Shown one piece after another: positions 22,452 through 29,499 of a stretch of 32,905 bases of DNA; the stretch's first letter is position 1, and every line of letters begins with the position of its first letter. The translations under genes and the position numbers were made by a program. Where the stretch lies: positions 1 through 32,905 of the forward strand of contig NZ_JAATEO010000045.1 in the NCBI RefSeq assembly GCF_012034245.1, in the 5' to 3' direction. This stretch comes from Micromonospora thermarum (GTDB lineage Bacteria; Actinomycetota; Actinomycetes; Mycobacteriales; Micromonosporaceae). The notes under the pieces are model-generated. The model was given only the letters and a program-made list of their open reading frames with translations. It was not told the DNA's origin and ran no database searches.

Positions 22452-23050
22452 CAGTCGCCCTGGTACCGCTGCTCACGCCACGGGTCGCCGTAGTCGTGGT
22501 AGCCGGCGGTCTCCCAGAACCCGGGCTGGTCGGTGGTGCCCAGCCGGATGCCGCGCACCCACTTCGCGGACTTCCAGAAGTACAGGTGCGGGACGAGCAG
22601 CCGGGCCGGCCCGCCGTGCTCGGCGGGCAGCGGCCCCCCGTCGTACGTGTGCGCCACCCAGGCCCGCGCGCCGCGCAGGTCGGCCAGGGGCAGGTTGGTC
22701 GTGTAGCCGCCGTACGAGTGGGCCAGCGCGTAGTGGGCGGCGGTGTCGACGCCGTCGAGCAGCGTGTCCAGGGAGACGCCCCGCCAGTCGGTGTCGCGCT
22801 TGGACCAGCGGGTCACGCAGTGGATGTCGACCGTGACCGTCTCCTGCGGGAGGGCCATCATCTCGTCCCACGTCCACCGGTACTCGGCGCCGGTCTCGGA
22901 CGTGATGACGAACTCCCAGGTGTCCAGGGGCACCTTCGGGGTCGGGCCGGCCGACAGCACCGGGAAGTCCTCGGTCAGGTACTGGCCCGGCGGCAGGGCC
23001 GGCTCCGCCGAGCGGGGCCGGCCCTGGAAGCCCGGTGACACGATTCCCAC
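22451..23050 (-). CDS. Sulfite-oxidase-fold molybdopterin-dependent oxidoreductase
   Basis: A 199-residue cytosolic enzyme made only of the Moco-binding domain. It starts at GTG 23048-23050 (VGIVSPGFQGRPR). The molybdenum-ligating cysteine is Cys78 in VDIHCVTRWSKRDTDWRGVSL, the invariant region of the sulfite oxidase family, and EHGGPARLLVPHLYFWKSAKWV near the C-terminus is the family's second signature. There is no signal peptide, heme domain or dimerisation domain, unlike animal sulfite oxidase and unlike the Tat-exported MsrP. The substrate is unknown. TAGGAC 6 nt before the GTG suggests a leaderless operon promoter (23057-23062). Confidence 0.88.
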   Translation of the reverse strand: MGIVSPGFQGRPRSAEPALPPGQYLTEDFPVLSAGPTPKVPLDTWEFVITSETGAEYRWTWDEMMALPQETVTVDIHCVTRWSKRDTDWRGVSLDTLLDGVDTAAHYALAHSYGGYTTNLPLADLRGARAWVAHTYDGGPLPAEHGGPARLLVPHLYFWKSAKWVRGIRLGTTDQPGFWETAGYHDYGDPWREQRYQGD

Positions 23051-23120
23051 CCGTCAGTCCTACCACCCCGGGCGGAGCGTCCGCACCCCCTCGCGGGAAG
23101 GAACCCGTGGCGGGTGACCG

Positions 23121-24134
23121 TCAGCGGCGCTCGGCGACGATCTCCCGCTCGCCCGGCGCGCGGTCGCGGGTGGCGCGCAGGCTGGTGAGGGTGACCACCA
23201 CCAGCACCACGACGATCACGGCGAGGGAGATCGGCGTGGGGATCTCCGGCACGCCGGCCCAGATGCCGTGCGCCCAGTGCAGGGCGAGCTTGACACCGAT
23301 GAAGCCGAGAATGATCGACAGGCCGTAGGTGAGGTGGACCAGTCGGCTCAGCGCGGCGTGCAGGACGAAGTAGAGCGCCCGCAGGCCGAGCAGGGCGAAC
23401 GCGTTGGTGGCGAAGACCAGGTACGGGTCCTCGGTGATGCCGTAGACGGCGGGCACCGAGTCGACCGCGAACACCACGTCGGTGGCGAGCACCGCCACCA
23501 CCACGAGGGCCAACGGGGTGAGCGTCCGCCGGCCGTCGAGGCGGACGACCATCCTCGTGCCGTGGTAGTCGTCGGTGACCGGCATGAACTTCCGCAGCAG
23601 GCGCACCGAGCGCATCTTGTTGATGTCGACCTCCTGCTGGTGGCCGGACAGCGCGTCCCGGAGCAGCTTCGCGGCGGTCACCAGCAGGATGGCGGCGAAG
23701 AGCAGGAAGGCGAAGTCGAGCGTCTGGAGGGCGGCGGCGCCGAGGGCGATGAAGATCGCCCGAAGCACGAGCGCGCCGGCGATGCCGTAGAGCAGGACCC
23801 GCTGGGCGAGCACGGCGGGCACCGCGAACGCGGCCAGCAGCAGCATGAAGACGAAGAGGTTGTCGACCGACAGCGACTTCTCGACCAGGTAACCCGTGAG
23901 GTAGTCGATGCCCTGTTTCGACCCGTACGCCGACCAGATCCACGCGCCGAAGGCGAGCGGCAGGGCGATGTAGAACGCCGACCAGCCGAGCGCCTCCCGG
24001 AGCGACACCTCGTGCGGCCGCCGGGTGACCAGGAAGTCGAGCACCAGGAGCGCGAGCACGCCGGCGATGGTGACGGCCCACAGCGTCGGAGTGCCGACCG
24101 ACTGGAGATCGGCGGCAAGGTGCAACTCAGTCAT
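23121..24134 (-). CDS. TerC/Alx-family membrane protein (probable manganese exporter)
   Basis: A 337-residue integral membrane protein with about nine hydrophobic helices. Family motifs are clear: EKSLSVDNLFVFMLLLA (about 85-101) and VLATDVVFAVDSVPAVYGIT (about 215-234), each with the conserved acidic residues inside the membrane, and GFIGVKLALHW. The charged loop around 165-185 (GHQQEVDINKMRSVRLLRKF) is typical. GAGGAGG (24139-24145) lies 4 nt before the ATG. Members of this family export Mn2+ or help load it onto secreted enzymes; older annotations say tellurium resistance. The probable manganese riboswitch directly upstream supports the manganese role. Confidence 0.92.
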   Translation of the reverse strand: MTELHLAADLQSVGTPTLWAVTIAGVLALLVLDFLVTRRPHEVSLREALGWSAFYIALPLAFGAWIWSAYGSKQGIDYLTGYLVEKSLSVDNLFVFMLLLAAFAVPAVLAQRVLLYGIAGALVLRAIFIALGAAALQTLDFAFLLFAAILLVTAAKLLRDALSGHQQEVDINKMRSVRLLRKFMPVTDDYHGTRMVVRLDGRRTLTPLALVVVAVLATDVVFAVDSVPAVYGITEDPYLVFATNAFALLGLRALYFVLHAALSRLVHLTYGLSIILGFIGVKLALHWAHGIWAGVPEIPTPISLAVIVVVLVVVTLTSLRATRDRAPGEREIVAERR

Positions 24135-24160
24135 GGAGCCTCCTCGAACACGGTGTCATG

Positions 24161-24260
24161 CTCGAGGTCTCCTTCACCCACCTTTCGTGGGCAACCACCC
24201 GAGGCGTGCTCCGGGCACGCCGTACTGACCGGCATGGTTCGTGGGAAGTACTCCCCTCGT
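24161..24260 (-). ncRNA. Probable yybP-ykoY (manganese) riboswitch upstream of the TerC gene
   Basis: Reading the minus strand from 24260 to 24161: the 5' side carries CGAGGGGAGTAC and the 3' side GAAGGAGACCTCG, so CGAGG and CCTCG pair to close the element. GGGGAGTA and GAGACCT are the conserved halves of the yybP-ykoY aptamer, and the region between has GC-rich hairpins (for example GCGTGCCCGGAGCACGC). The element ends about 26 nt before the TerC start. In this class Mn2+ binding turns on genes for Mn efflux, often TerC/Alx-type. The identification is from consensus motifs, not a covariance search. Confidence 0.72.
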
Positions 24261-24267
24261 GGCGACA

Positions 24268-24297
24268 AGGTTAGGTCAGCCTCTTTCCGACCGCCAA
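24268..24297 (-). promoter_or_regulatory. Promoter of the riboswitch-TerC transcript, with a DtxR-like half-site
   Basis: On the minus strand TTGGCG (24292-24297), 18 bp, TAACCT (24268-24273) form a housekeeping-type promoter that would start just before the riboswitch. On the plus strand the -10 overlaps TTAGGTCAGCCT (24271-24282), which matches the left half of the DtxR/IdeR/MntR box (TTAGGTTAGSCTAACCTAA) but not the right half. Confidence 0.4.
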
Positions 24298-24351
24298 GCA
24301 AGGTACGCCGGAGCCGGTCCCGTTCCGCTCGGAACGTCCCTCGGGTCCGGA

Positions 24352-25341
24352 TCAGGCGGCGGTGACCGCCGCGAGCACGGCGTCGACGTCGAGGTCGGTC
24401 ATGCAGGCCGGTCCCGCCGCGGACAGCGGGCAGTGGGCCTCCCACCAGCAGGGTTGCTCGGTGATCGCGGTGGGCCGCCGGTACGGGCAGTCCGGCAGCC
24501 CCTGCAGGTCGACATCGCCCGTCCCGTACCGGCGGGCGTCGGTGGGGCCGAACAGGACGACGGTGGCGGCGCCGGCGGCCGCGGCGAGCCGCACCGGCCC
24601 GGTGTCCGGGCCGACGACCACCCCGCCGCGCCGGCCGACCGCCGCGAACTGGCCGGCGAGCGTGGGCAGGTCGACCCGGGGCAGCGGTACGCCGAGCGGC
24701 GCGTCGGCGTCGACCGGCCCGACGGTGAACACCGGATGCCCGCGCCGGGTCAGCGCGGCGGCGAGGGCCCGCCAGTGCCGGGCCGGCCAGCGCTTGACCG
24801 CCATCCCCGCGTCGGTGACCAGCACCACGGGCGGCGCGAGGGGCTCGCCGACCAGGTGGCGCACCGTCCGCTCCCCGGCCCGGTGCGCCTCCTCGGGCAG
24901 GTGCACGCGGGGCCGGGTGGCCCGGTCGGCGGCGTCGAGCAGCCCCTCGGCGTGCAGGATCTCCAGGTACCGCTCCCCCACCGGCTGGTGCGGGGGCGGG
25001 TCGCGCCACAGGTTCGTCACCGTCCGGCCCGACCCGGCCACCAGCAGGTCCGGGATCCCGTCGTAGCGGGTGGTGCCGACCGCGAGGTCCGGCCGGCGGG
25101 CGGCGAGGGCCTCGACCACCGCCGCCCGCTCCGCGCCGGGGCCGCCGTGCCGTGGGGTGCGCACCTCCCCCACCGCCGGGTCGGCCCGGACCAGGTCCGC
25201 GCCCGGCTCGTGGGTGAGGATCCGCAGCCGGGCGTCGGGGTGGCGGCGGGCCAGCCCGTGCACCGCCGGCAGCAGCATCACCAGGTCGCCGATCCCGCCG
25301 AGCAGGTCGACCACCAGGATGTCCGCGTACCGGTCAGGCAC
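24352..25341 (-). CDS. Glycosyltransferase family 9 (heptosyltransferase-like) protein
   Basis: A 329-residue GT-B enzyme. I take the GTG at 25339-25341, which overlaps the upstream gene's stop by 8 bp and begins VPDRYADILVVDLLGGIGDL; the glycine-rich loop just after is the acceptor-side signature of ADP-heptose-type transferases. The donor-side region has VLVTDAGMAVKRWPARHWRALA and GVVVGPDTGPVRLAAAAGA, the most conserved GT9 motif. Four cysteines (285, 298, 304, 313) near the C-terminus, in CPYRR...PCWWEAHCPL...ACM, look like a metal or disulfide cluster. GT9 enzymes usually build LPS cores; in a Gram-positive they modify other glycoconjugates or metabolites. It forms a pair with the upstream GT4 gene. 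Confidence 0.85.
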   Translation of the reverse strand: MPDRYADILVVDLLGGIGDLVMLLPAVHGLARRHPDARLRILTHEPGADLVRADPAVGEVRTPRHGGPGAERAAVVEALAARRPDLAVGTTRYDGIPDLLVAGSGRTVTNLWRDPPPHQPVGERYLEILHAEGLLDAADRATRPRVHLPEEAHRAGERTVRHLVGEPLAPPVVLVTDAGMAVKRWPARHWRALAAALTRRGHPVFTVGPVDADAPLGVPLPRVDLPTLAGQFAAVGRRGGVVVGPDTGPVRLAAAAGAATVVLFGPTDARRYGTGDVDLQGLPDCPYRRPTAITEQPCWWEAHCPLSAAGPACMTDLDVDAVLAAVTAA

Positions 25342-26506
25342 CCGTCCGCTCCAGGGCCCGCCGGTAGACGTCACGGTGCGCGGCGGCCGCCCGGGGCCAG
25401 GAGTACGCGGCCGCGAAGGCGCGACCGCGCTCGGCGAGCCGCCGGCGCAGCACCGGATCGGCGAGGAGGCGCCCCACCGTACGCGCCACCGCCGCGCTGT
25501 CCCGCCGGGCCGGGATCACCGCGACCGCCCCGCTGGCGTGCAGGTCGTCTTCCGGTCGGTCCGGCCGGGTCACCGCGGTCGGCACGCCGTGGGCCAGGGC
25601 GGCGAGCAGCGCCCCGCTCTTGGTGCCCACTCCGGCGGTGAACGGCAGCACGGCCACGTCGGCGGCGTGCAGCGCGGCGGAGACCCGCGTGGCGGGGACG
25701 TGCCCGGTGAACGTGACGGCGTCGGCGACGCCGCACCGGGTCGCGATCCCGGTCAGCTCGGCCCGGAACGCGCGGGCCTCCGGTTCGGGCAGCGCCTGCG
25801 AGGCGAACCCGCCCACCACCAGCAGGCGCAGCTCCGGATGGATCCGGCGCAGGTCGGGCAGCGCCTCGATGAGGTACCGGACGCCCTTGACCGGGTGCAC
25901 GAAGCCGAAGAAGAGGAGCAGCGGCGCGGCCTCCGGCAGGCCCAGTTCGTCCCGCAGGTGCGCCCCTGCGGTGGCCGCGCCGGGCTCGTCGGTGACGTTC
26001 GGCGCGATCGGGATGTGCACGGGCTCGCGGCCGGCGCGTTCCCGCACCACCGAGGCGTGCCCGGCGTTCGTGACGATCACCGCCGCGCTGGCCGGCACCA
26101 GCCGGCCGGACTCGCGGTCCCAGCACCGGATCCGCTCCACCGCCGACCACACCGGGCCGGGCAGCCACGACGGGTACGCCCACCAGCCGTACTCATGCAG
26201 CGTGGTGACCAGCGGCAGGCGTCGGGGCAGCCGCAGCGGCAGCAGGCCGGCGTGCCCGGTGAACCGGTACGCCGACGGCGCGAACTGCACGTGCACCACG
26301 TCCGGGGCCAGCTCGCGGACGTGCCGGGCGGCCCGGGCGGCGGCGCGGCTCCACCGGTGACCGTCGGGGCGGACCGGCACCGGCGTCACCTCGACGCCCA
26401 CGCCGCGCAGGGCGTCGACCAGGTGCGTCACGTAGTCGCTGACCCCGTCCGAGTCCGGGTGTCCGGGGCCGTGCAGCATGGCCACCCTGATCCGGTCGTC
26501 GGCCAC
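25334..26506 (-). CDS. Glycosyltransferase family 4 protein
   Basis: A 390-residue GT-B enzyme from a GTG with GGGGAGG 4-5 nt upstream. The N-terminal domain has VAMLHGPGHPDSDGVSDYV and DVVHVQFAPSAY, and the C-terminal domain has LLLFFGFVHPVKGVRYLIEA, a VTFTGHVPATRVSAALHAAD motif and VGTKSGALLAALAHGVPTA, where the usual GT4 E-x7-E is changed (E-x-x-G replaced by TKSGAL). Retaining GT4 enzymes use nucleotide sugars on lipid or small-molecule acceptors. The paired GT9 gene overlaps it by 8 bp, so they probably act on the same glycan. It is divergent from the racemase gene across 74 bp. Confidence 0.88.
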   Translation of the reverse strand: MADDRIRVAMLHGPGHPDSDGVSDYVTHLVDALRGVGVEVTPVPVRPDGHRWSRAAARAARHVRELAPDVVHVQFAPSAYRFTGHAGLLPLRLPRRLPLVTTLHEYGWWAYPSWLPGPVWSAVERIRCWDRESGRLVPASAAVIVTNAGHASVVRERAGREPVHIPIAPNVTDEPGAATAGAHLRDELGLPEAAPLLLFFGFVHPVKGVRYLIEALPDLRRIHPELRLLVVGGFASQALPEPEARAFRAELTGIATRCGVADAVTFTGHVPATRVSAALHAADVAVLPFTAGVGTKSGALLAALAHGVPTAVTRPDRPEDDLHASGAVAVIPARRDSAAVARTVGRLLADPVLRRRLAERGRAFAAAYSWPRAAAAHRDVYRRALERTGA

Positions 26507-26544
26507 GCCACCTCCCCGTCCGCCCAGGTGGCGTTCCCGGCCCC

Positions 26545-26574
26545 TTACCGCACAAACCCGCGACCGCCTATCGT
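26545..26574 (+). promoter_or_regulatory. Leaderless promoter of the racemase gene
   Basis: TTACCG (26545-26550), 18 bp, TATCGT (26569-26574), then 6 nt to the GTG at 26581, so the transcript should start at the first codon. Confidence 0.5.
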
Positions 26575-26580
26575 GGCCCG

Positions 26581-27747
26581 GTGACCGAGGACGTTCCGGC
26601 CGGCCCCCTCGCCGGCGTACGGGTGATCGAGCTGGCCGGGATCGGGCCGGGGCCGTTCACCGCGATGATGCTGGCCGACCTGGGCGCGGACGTGGTCCGC
26701 GTGGACCGGGTGACCGACGCGGACCCGTCCGCGTTCGGCAGCCCGCACCCGGACCTGCTCAACCGGGGTCGCCGCTCGATCGCGGTCGACCTGAAGTCGC
26801 CGGGCGGCCGGGACGTGGTGCTCGCGCTGGTGGCCGGGGCGGACGCGCTGATCGAGGGCTTCCGGCCCGGCGTGACCGAGCGGCTGGGTCTCGGGCCGGC
26901 GGACTGCCACGCGGTCAACCCGCGTCTCGTGTACGGGCGGATGACCGGCTGGGGACAGGACGGCCCGGCCGCGCCGTACGCGGGGCACGACATCGGCTAC
27001 CTCGCGCTGACCGGGGCGCTGCACGGCATCGGCCGGGCCGGCGAGCGGCCGGTGCCGCCGATGAACCTGCTCGGCGACTTCGGTGGCGGCGGGATGGTGC
27101 TCGCCCTGGGCCTGGTCAGCGCCCTGTACGCGGTACGCGGCGGCGCGCCGGGGCAGGTGGTGGACGCGGCCATCGTGGACGGTGTGTCGGTGCTCAGCAC
27201 CCAGATCCACGCGCTGCGGCGGCTCGGCATGTGGCAGGATCCGCGCGGGGTGAACCTGCTCGACGGCGGCGCGCCGTTCTACGACACGTACGAGTGCGCC
27301 GACGGGAAGCACGTGGCGGTCGGCGCGTTGGAGCAGCGCTTCTACGACGAGCTGGTGCGGCGGACCGGCTTCCCGCTGCCCGGCGACGAGGCACTGGACC
27401 GTACCGACCCGGCGAACTGGCCGGCGCTGCGGGAGGCGTGGGCGCGGCTGTTCCGTACCCGTACGCGCGACGAGTGGGCGAAGGTGCTCGCCGACTCGGA
27501 TGCCTGTGTGGCCCCGGTGCTGGACTGGACGGAGGCCCCGGCACACCCGCACCTGGCCGCGCGCGGCACGTTCGTCGAGCGGGACGGAGCGACGCAGCCG
27601 GCGCCCGCCCCGCGCTTCTCCGGCACCCCGACGTCGCTGCGGCGGCCACCGCCGCAGCCGGGCGAGCACACCGACGAGCTGCTGGCGGAGGCCGGTTTCG
27701 ACGCCGAGCGGATCGCCGCCCTCCGCACGGGCGGCGCCATCGCCTGA
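26581..27747 (+). CDS. CaiB/BaiF-family alpha-methylacyl-CoA racemase
   Basis: A 388-residue class III CoA-transferase-fold enzyme from a leaderless GTG. It begins PLAGVRVIELAGIGPGPFTAM, the signature of alpha-methylacyl-CoA racemase rather than of the CoA transferases, which carry a catalytic Asp elsewhere. The acid-base pair of the Mycobacterium tuberculosis racemase (His126, Asp156) is matched by His136 in YAGHDIGYLALTGALHGIG and Asp166 in NLLGDFGGGG, the same spacing. The racemase interconverts 2R and 2S methyl-branched acyl-CoA esters so that methyl-branched fatty acids or sterol side chains can enter beta-oxidation. No other beta-oxidation gene is next to it. Confidence 0.92.
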   Translation: MTEDVPAGPLAGVRVIELAGIGPGPFTAMMLADLGADVVRVDRVTDADPSAFGSPHPDLLNRGRRSIAVDLKSPGGRDVVLALVAGADALIEGFRPGVTERLGLGPADCHAVNPRLVYGRMTGWGQDGPAAPYAGHDIGYLALTGALHGIGRAGERPVPPMNLLGDFGGGGMVLALGLVSALYAVRGGAPGQVVDAAIVDGVSVLSTQIHALRRLGMWQDPRGVNLLDGGAPFYDTYECADGKHVAVGALEQRFYDELVRRTGFPLPGDEALDRTDPANWPALREAWARLFRTRTRDEWAKVLADSDACVAPVLDWTEAPAHPHLAARGTFVERDGATQPAPAPRFSGTPTSLRRPPPQPGEHTDELLAEAGFDAERIAALRTGGAIA

Positions 27748-27783
27748 GGTGTGCGGTCGACGCGGGCGTCCTACCGGCCCCGG

Positions 27784-28194
27784 TCAGGACCGGCGCAGCG
27801 TCGCGCCCGGGGCGAGCGCCGGCTCCACCATGTCCCGGTAGTCGCGGGGCAGTTGCACCACCACGTCGTCGAACTCGCCGCCGCTGATCGCCTCGCGCAG
27901 CGTGGTGAACACCGCCCGCACCGCGTCCCGCGCGGTCGGCTCGTCCACGTGCGCCCGCGCGGCCACCCGGGTCACGAACTCCGCCGCCCCGAGACGCTGC
28001 GCCGACTCGTTGTCCGGGCCCGGCTTCAGCACCACCTGCAACGGACGGGGCAACTGCACGGCCAGGTCCAGCACCTCCCCGCCGGTCAGCCGCTCCGCCA
28101 GGGTCTCCAGCGTCGCCCGGGTCAGCTCCACCGCCTGCTCCGACGGGGTACGGGTGCGCTGCGCGACCTGGTCGATGAAGGTGTCGTAGTTCAT
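27784..28194 (-). CDS. DUF2267 protein
   Basis: A 136-residue protein with two related halves: MNYDTFIDQVAQRTRTPSEQ with LTRATLETLAERLTGGEVLDL, and EFVTRVAARAHVDEPTARDA with VFTTLREAISGGEFDDVVVQLP. Each half is a helical bundle repeat as in DUF2267 proteins, which are common in stress regulons of actinobacteria and have no established activity. GAGGGAG precedes the ATG (28192-28194) by 6 nt. A good sigma-B-type promoter lies upstream. The gene is divergent from DUF2795, and a DUF2267 domain also occurs in the fusion protein at 16572. Confidence 0.85.
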   Translation of the reverse strand: MNYDTFIDQVAQRTRTPSEQAVELTRATLETLAERLTGGEVLDLAVQLPRPLQVVLKPGPDNESAQRLGAAEFVTRVAARAHVDEPTARDAVRAVFTTLREAISGGEFDDVVVQLPRDYRDMVEPALAPGATLRRS

Positions 28195-28223
28195 GCGTGC
28201 TCCCTCGGAATCCGGCCCCGCGT

Positions 28224-28248
28224 GTACCCGCAACCCCGCCCGGAAAAC
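28224..28248 (-). promoter_or_regulatory. Sigma-B/F-type promoter of the DUF2267 gene
   Basis: On the minus strand GTTT (28245-28248), 15 bp, GGGTAC (28224-28229), about 30 bp before the start codon: the same pattern as upstream of the Ser/Thr kinase and OsmC-like genes. Confidence 0.6.
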
Positions 28249-28273
28249 GAGCCGAGTTACCCGCCGGTCGGGC

Positions 28274-28298
28274 GCGTGAGTCCGGCCCGGACGGGTAA
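28274..28298 (+). promoter_or_regulatory. Candidate sigma-B-type promoter of the DUF2795 gene
   Basis: GCGT (28274-28277), 15 bp, GGGTAA (28293-28298) fits the loose GNNT-N15-GGGTA form. GTTACCCG (28256-28263) and CGGGTAAC (28292-28299) also form an inverted repeat across this spacer. The -35 match is weak. Confidence 0.35.
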
Positions 28299-28344
28299 CC
28301 GCCGCCGGTCGTGACCGGATCGATGCCCTGAGGAGCTCACCATC

Positions 28345-28620
28345 ATGGCGACGTACGCCGACGTGCTGCAGTACCTGTCGAGCCTGGACTACCCGGCGGA
28401 GAAGGACGACGTGGTACGCGAGGCCGAACGGGAGGGTGCCCCGCCGGACGTGCTGCGCGCCCTGCGTGCCCTGCCGCCGCAGGTCGACTACGCCAACGGC
28501 AACGAGGTGGCCCGCTCGGCGGGAATCGAGGCCGCGCCGGAGGTCGGCCGCTCCCAGCGCGCCGCGCAGGCGAGGGACACGAAGCACCAGCGGGTGTCAC
28601 AGCACCTGCGCAGCATCTGA
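28345..28620 (+). CDS. DUF2795 protein
   Basis: A 91-residue protein. The first 60 residues are the DUF2795 helical domain: MATYADVLQYLSSLDYPAEK, then DDVVREAEREGAPPDVLRAL and LPPQVDYANGNEVARSA. The basic tail (AAQARDTKHQRVSQHLRSI) is probably flexible. GAGGAG lies 9 nt before the ATG. The domain is frequent in actinobacteria and often found beside stress genes; its function is not known. The DUF1345 membrane protein begins 7 nt after its stop, so the two form an operon. Confidence 0.85.
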   Translation: MATYADVLQYLSSLDYPAEKDDVVREAEREGAPPDVLRALRALPPQVDYANGNEVARSAGIEAAPEVGRSQRAAQARDTKHQRVSQHLRSI

Positions 28621-28627
28621 CGCATCC

Positions 28628-29281
28628 GTGGCGGTGCGGATGCCGGACGGGCACCCCCCGGCCGCGGTGCAGCTCACCGTCATGGGCGTGGTCGGCGTGG
28701 TGGCCGCCGCCGTCAGCGCGGCGCTCGGCATGGAGACCCTCGCGCCCCTGATCGGGTGGGACGCTGCCGCGTTGACGTGGCTGGTGCTGGTGTGGCACAA
28801 GCTGTGGCCGCTGGACGCCGAGGACACCGCACGGCTCTCGCTCCGCGAGGACCCGAACCGGGCCGTACGGGACGTGCTGTTGCTGGTGGCGTGCCTGGCC
28901 AGCCTGCTGGCGATCGCGTTCGTGGTGACCACCGCGCACAGCGCGCCCACCCGGATGGTCCGGGACGCCTTCGGCGGCCTGGGTGTGCTGAGCGTCCTGC
29001 TGTCGTGGTTCGTGGTGCACACCGTCTTCGCCGCGCGGTACGCCCGGCTCTACTACATGGACGACAACGGCGGGATCGAGTTCAGCCAGACCGGCCCGCC
29101 CTGCTACACGGACTTCGCGTACCTGGCGTTCACCGTCGGTGCGACCTTCCAGGTGTCGGACACGACGATAACCAGCATCGAGATGCGCCGGACCGTGCTG
29201 CGGCACTCGATGGTGTCGTACCTGTTCGGGGCGTTCGTCATCGCGGCGATCGTGAACCTGCTGGTCAGTCTGCCGAGGTGA
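28628..29281 (+). CDS. DUF1345 membrane protein
   Basis: A 217-residue integral membrane protein with about five helices. The family signature is clear near the C-terminus: YTDFAYLAFTVGATFQVSDT followed by a Thr-rich TITS and SYLFGAFVIAAIVNLLVSL. The start is uncertain: GTG 28628, GTG 28634 and ATG 28640 are in frame and none has a clear ribosome-binding site, which suggests coupling to DUF2795 translation just upstream. The longer frame through the DUF2795 gene is a shadow. DUF1345 proteins have no established role. A clear terminator hairpin follows. Confidence 0.82.
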   Translation: MAVRMPDGHPPAAVQLTVMGVVGVVAAAVSAALGMETLAPLIGWDAAALTWLVLVWHKLWPLDAEDTARLSLREDPNRAVRDVLLLVACLASLLAIAFVVTTAHSAPTRMVRDAFGGLGVLSVLLSWFVVHTVFAARYARLYYMDDNGGIEFSQTGPPCYTDFAYLAFTVGATFQVSDTTITSIEMRRTVLRHSMVSYLFGAFVIAAIVNLLVSLPR

Positions 29282-29299
29282 GCCGGCCCGGAACAGGCA

Positions 29300-29334
29300 G
29301 GCGCCCCGGGTCGCGAACCGCGACCAGGGGCGCC
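29300..29334 (+). terminator. Terminator hairpin
   Basis: GGCGCCCC-g-GGTCGCG (29300-29315) pairs with CGCGACC-a-GGGGCGCC (29319-29334): 15 base pairs, one mismatch, 3-nt loop, 19 nt after the DUF1345 stop. The following 165 bp up to 29499 hold nothing I can identify. Confidence 0.8.
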
Positions 29335-29499
29335 GTACACGGACCTGTCCCGGTGGTCTGCGCGCCCGAACCGGATCGCGCTCACCAGGCAGTTGCCCTA
29401 CGCCCGAACCGGGCGGGCATTTCTGCCGCGCTCAGCATACGACATGACATCCCCCGAACGGGTGGAAATTTCGGATGACTGTGGGCTGGCGCACGTGCG

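Noticed and set aside
25342..25374. Longer GT9 start at 25374
   Set aside because: It would overlap the GT4 gene by 41 bp and adds MTSTGGPWSGR without family character; the GTG at 25341 gives the usual GT9 N-terminus.
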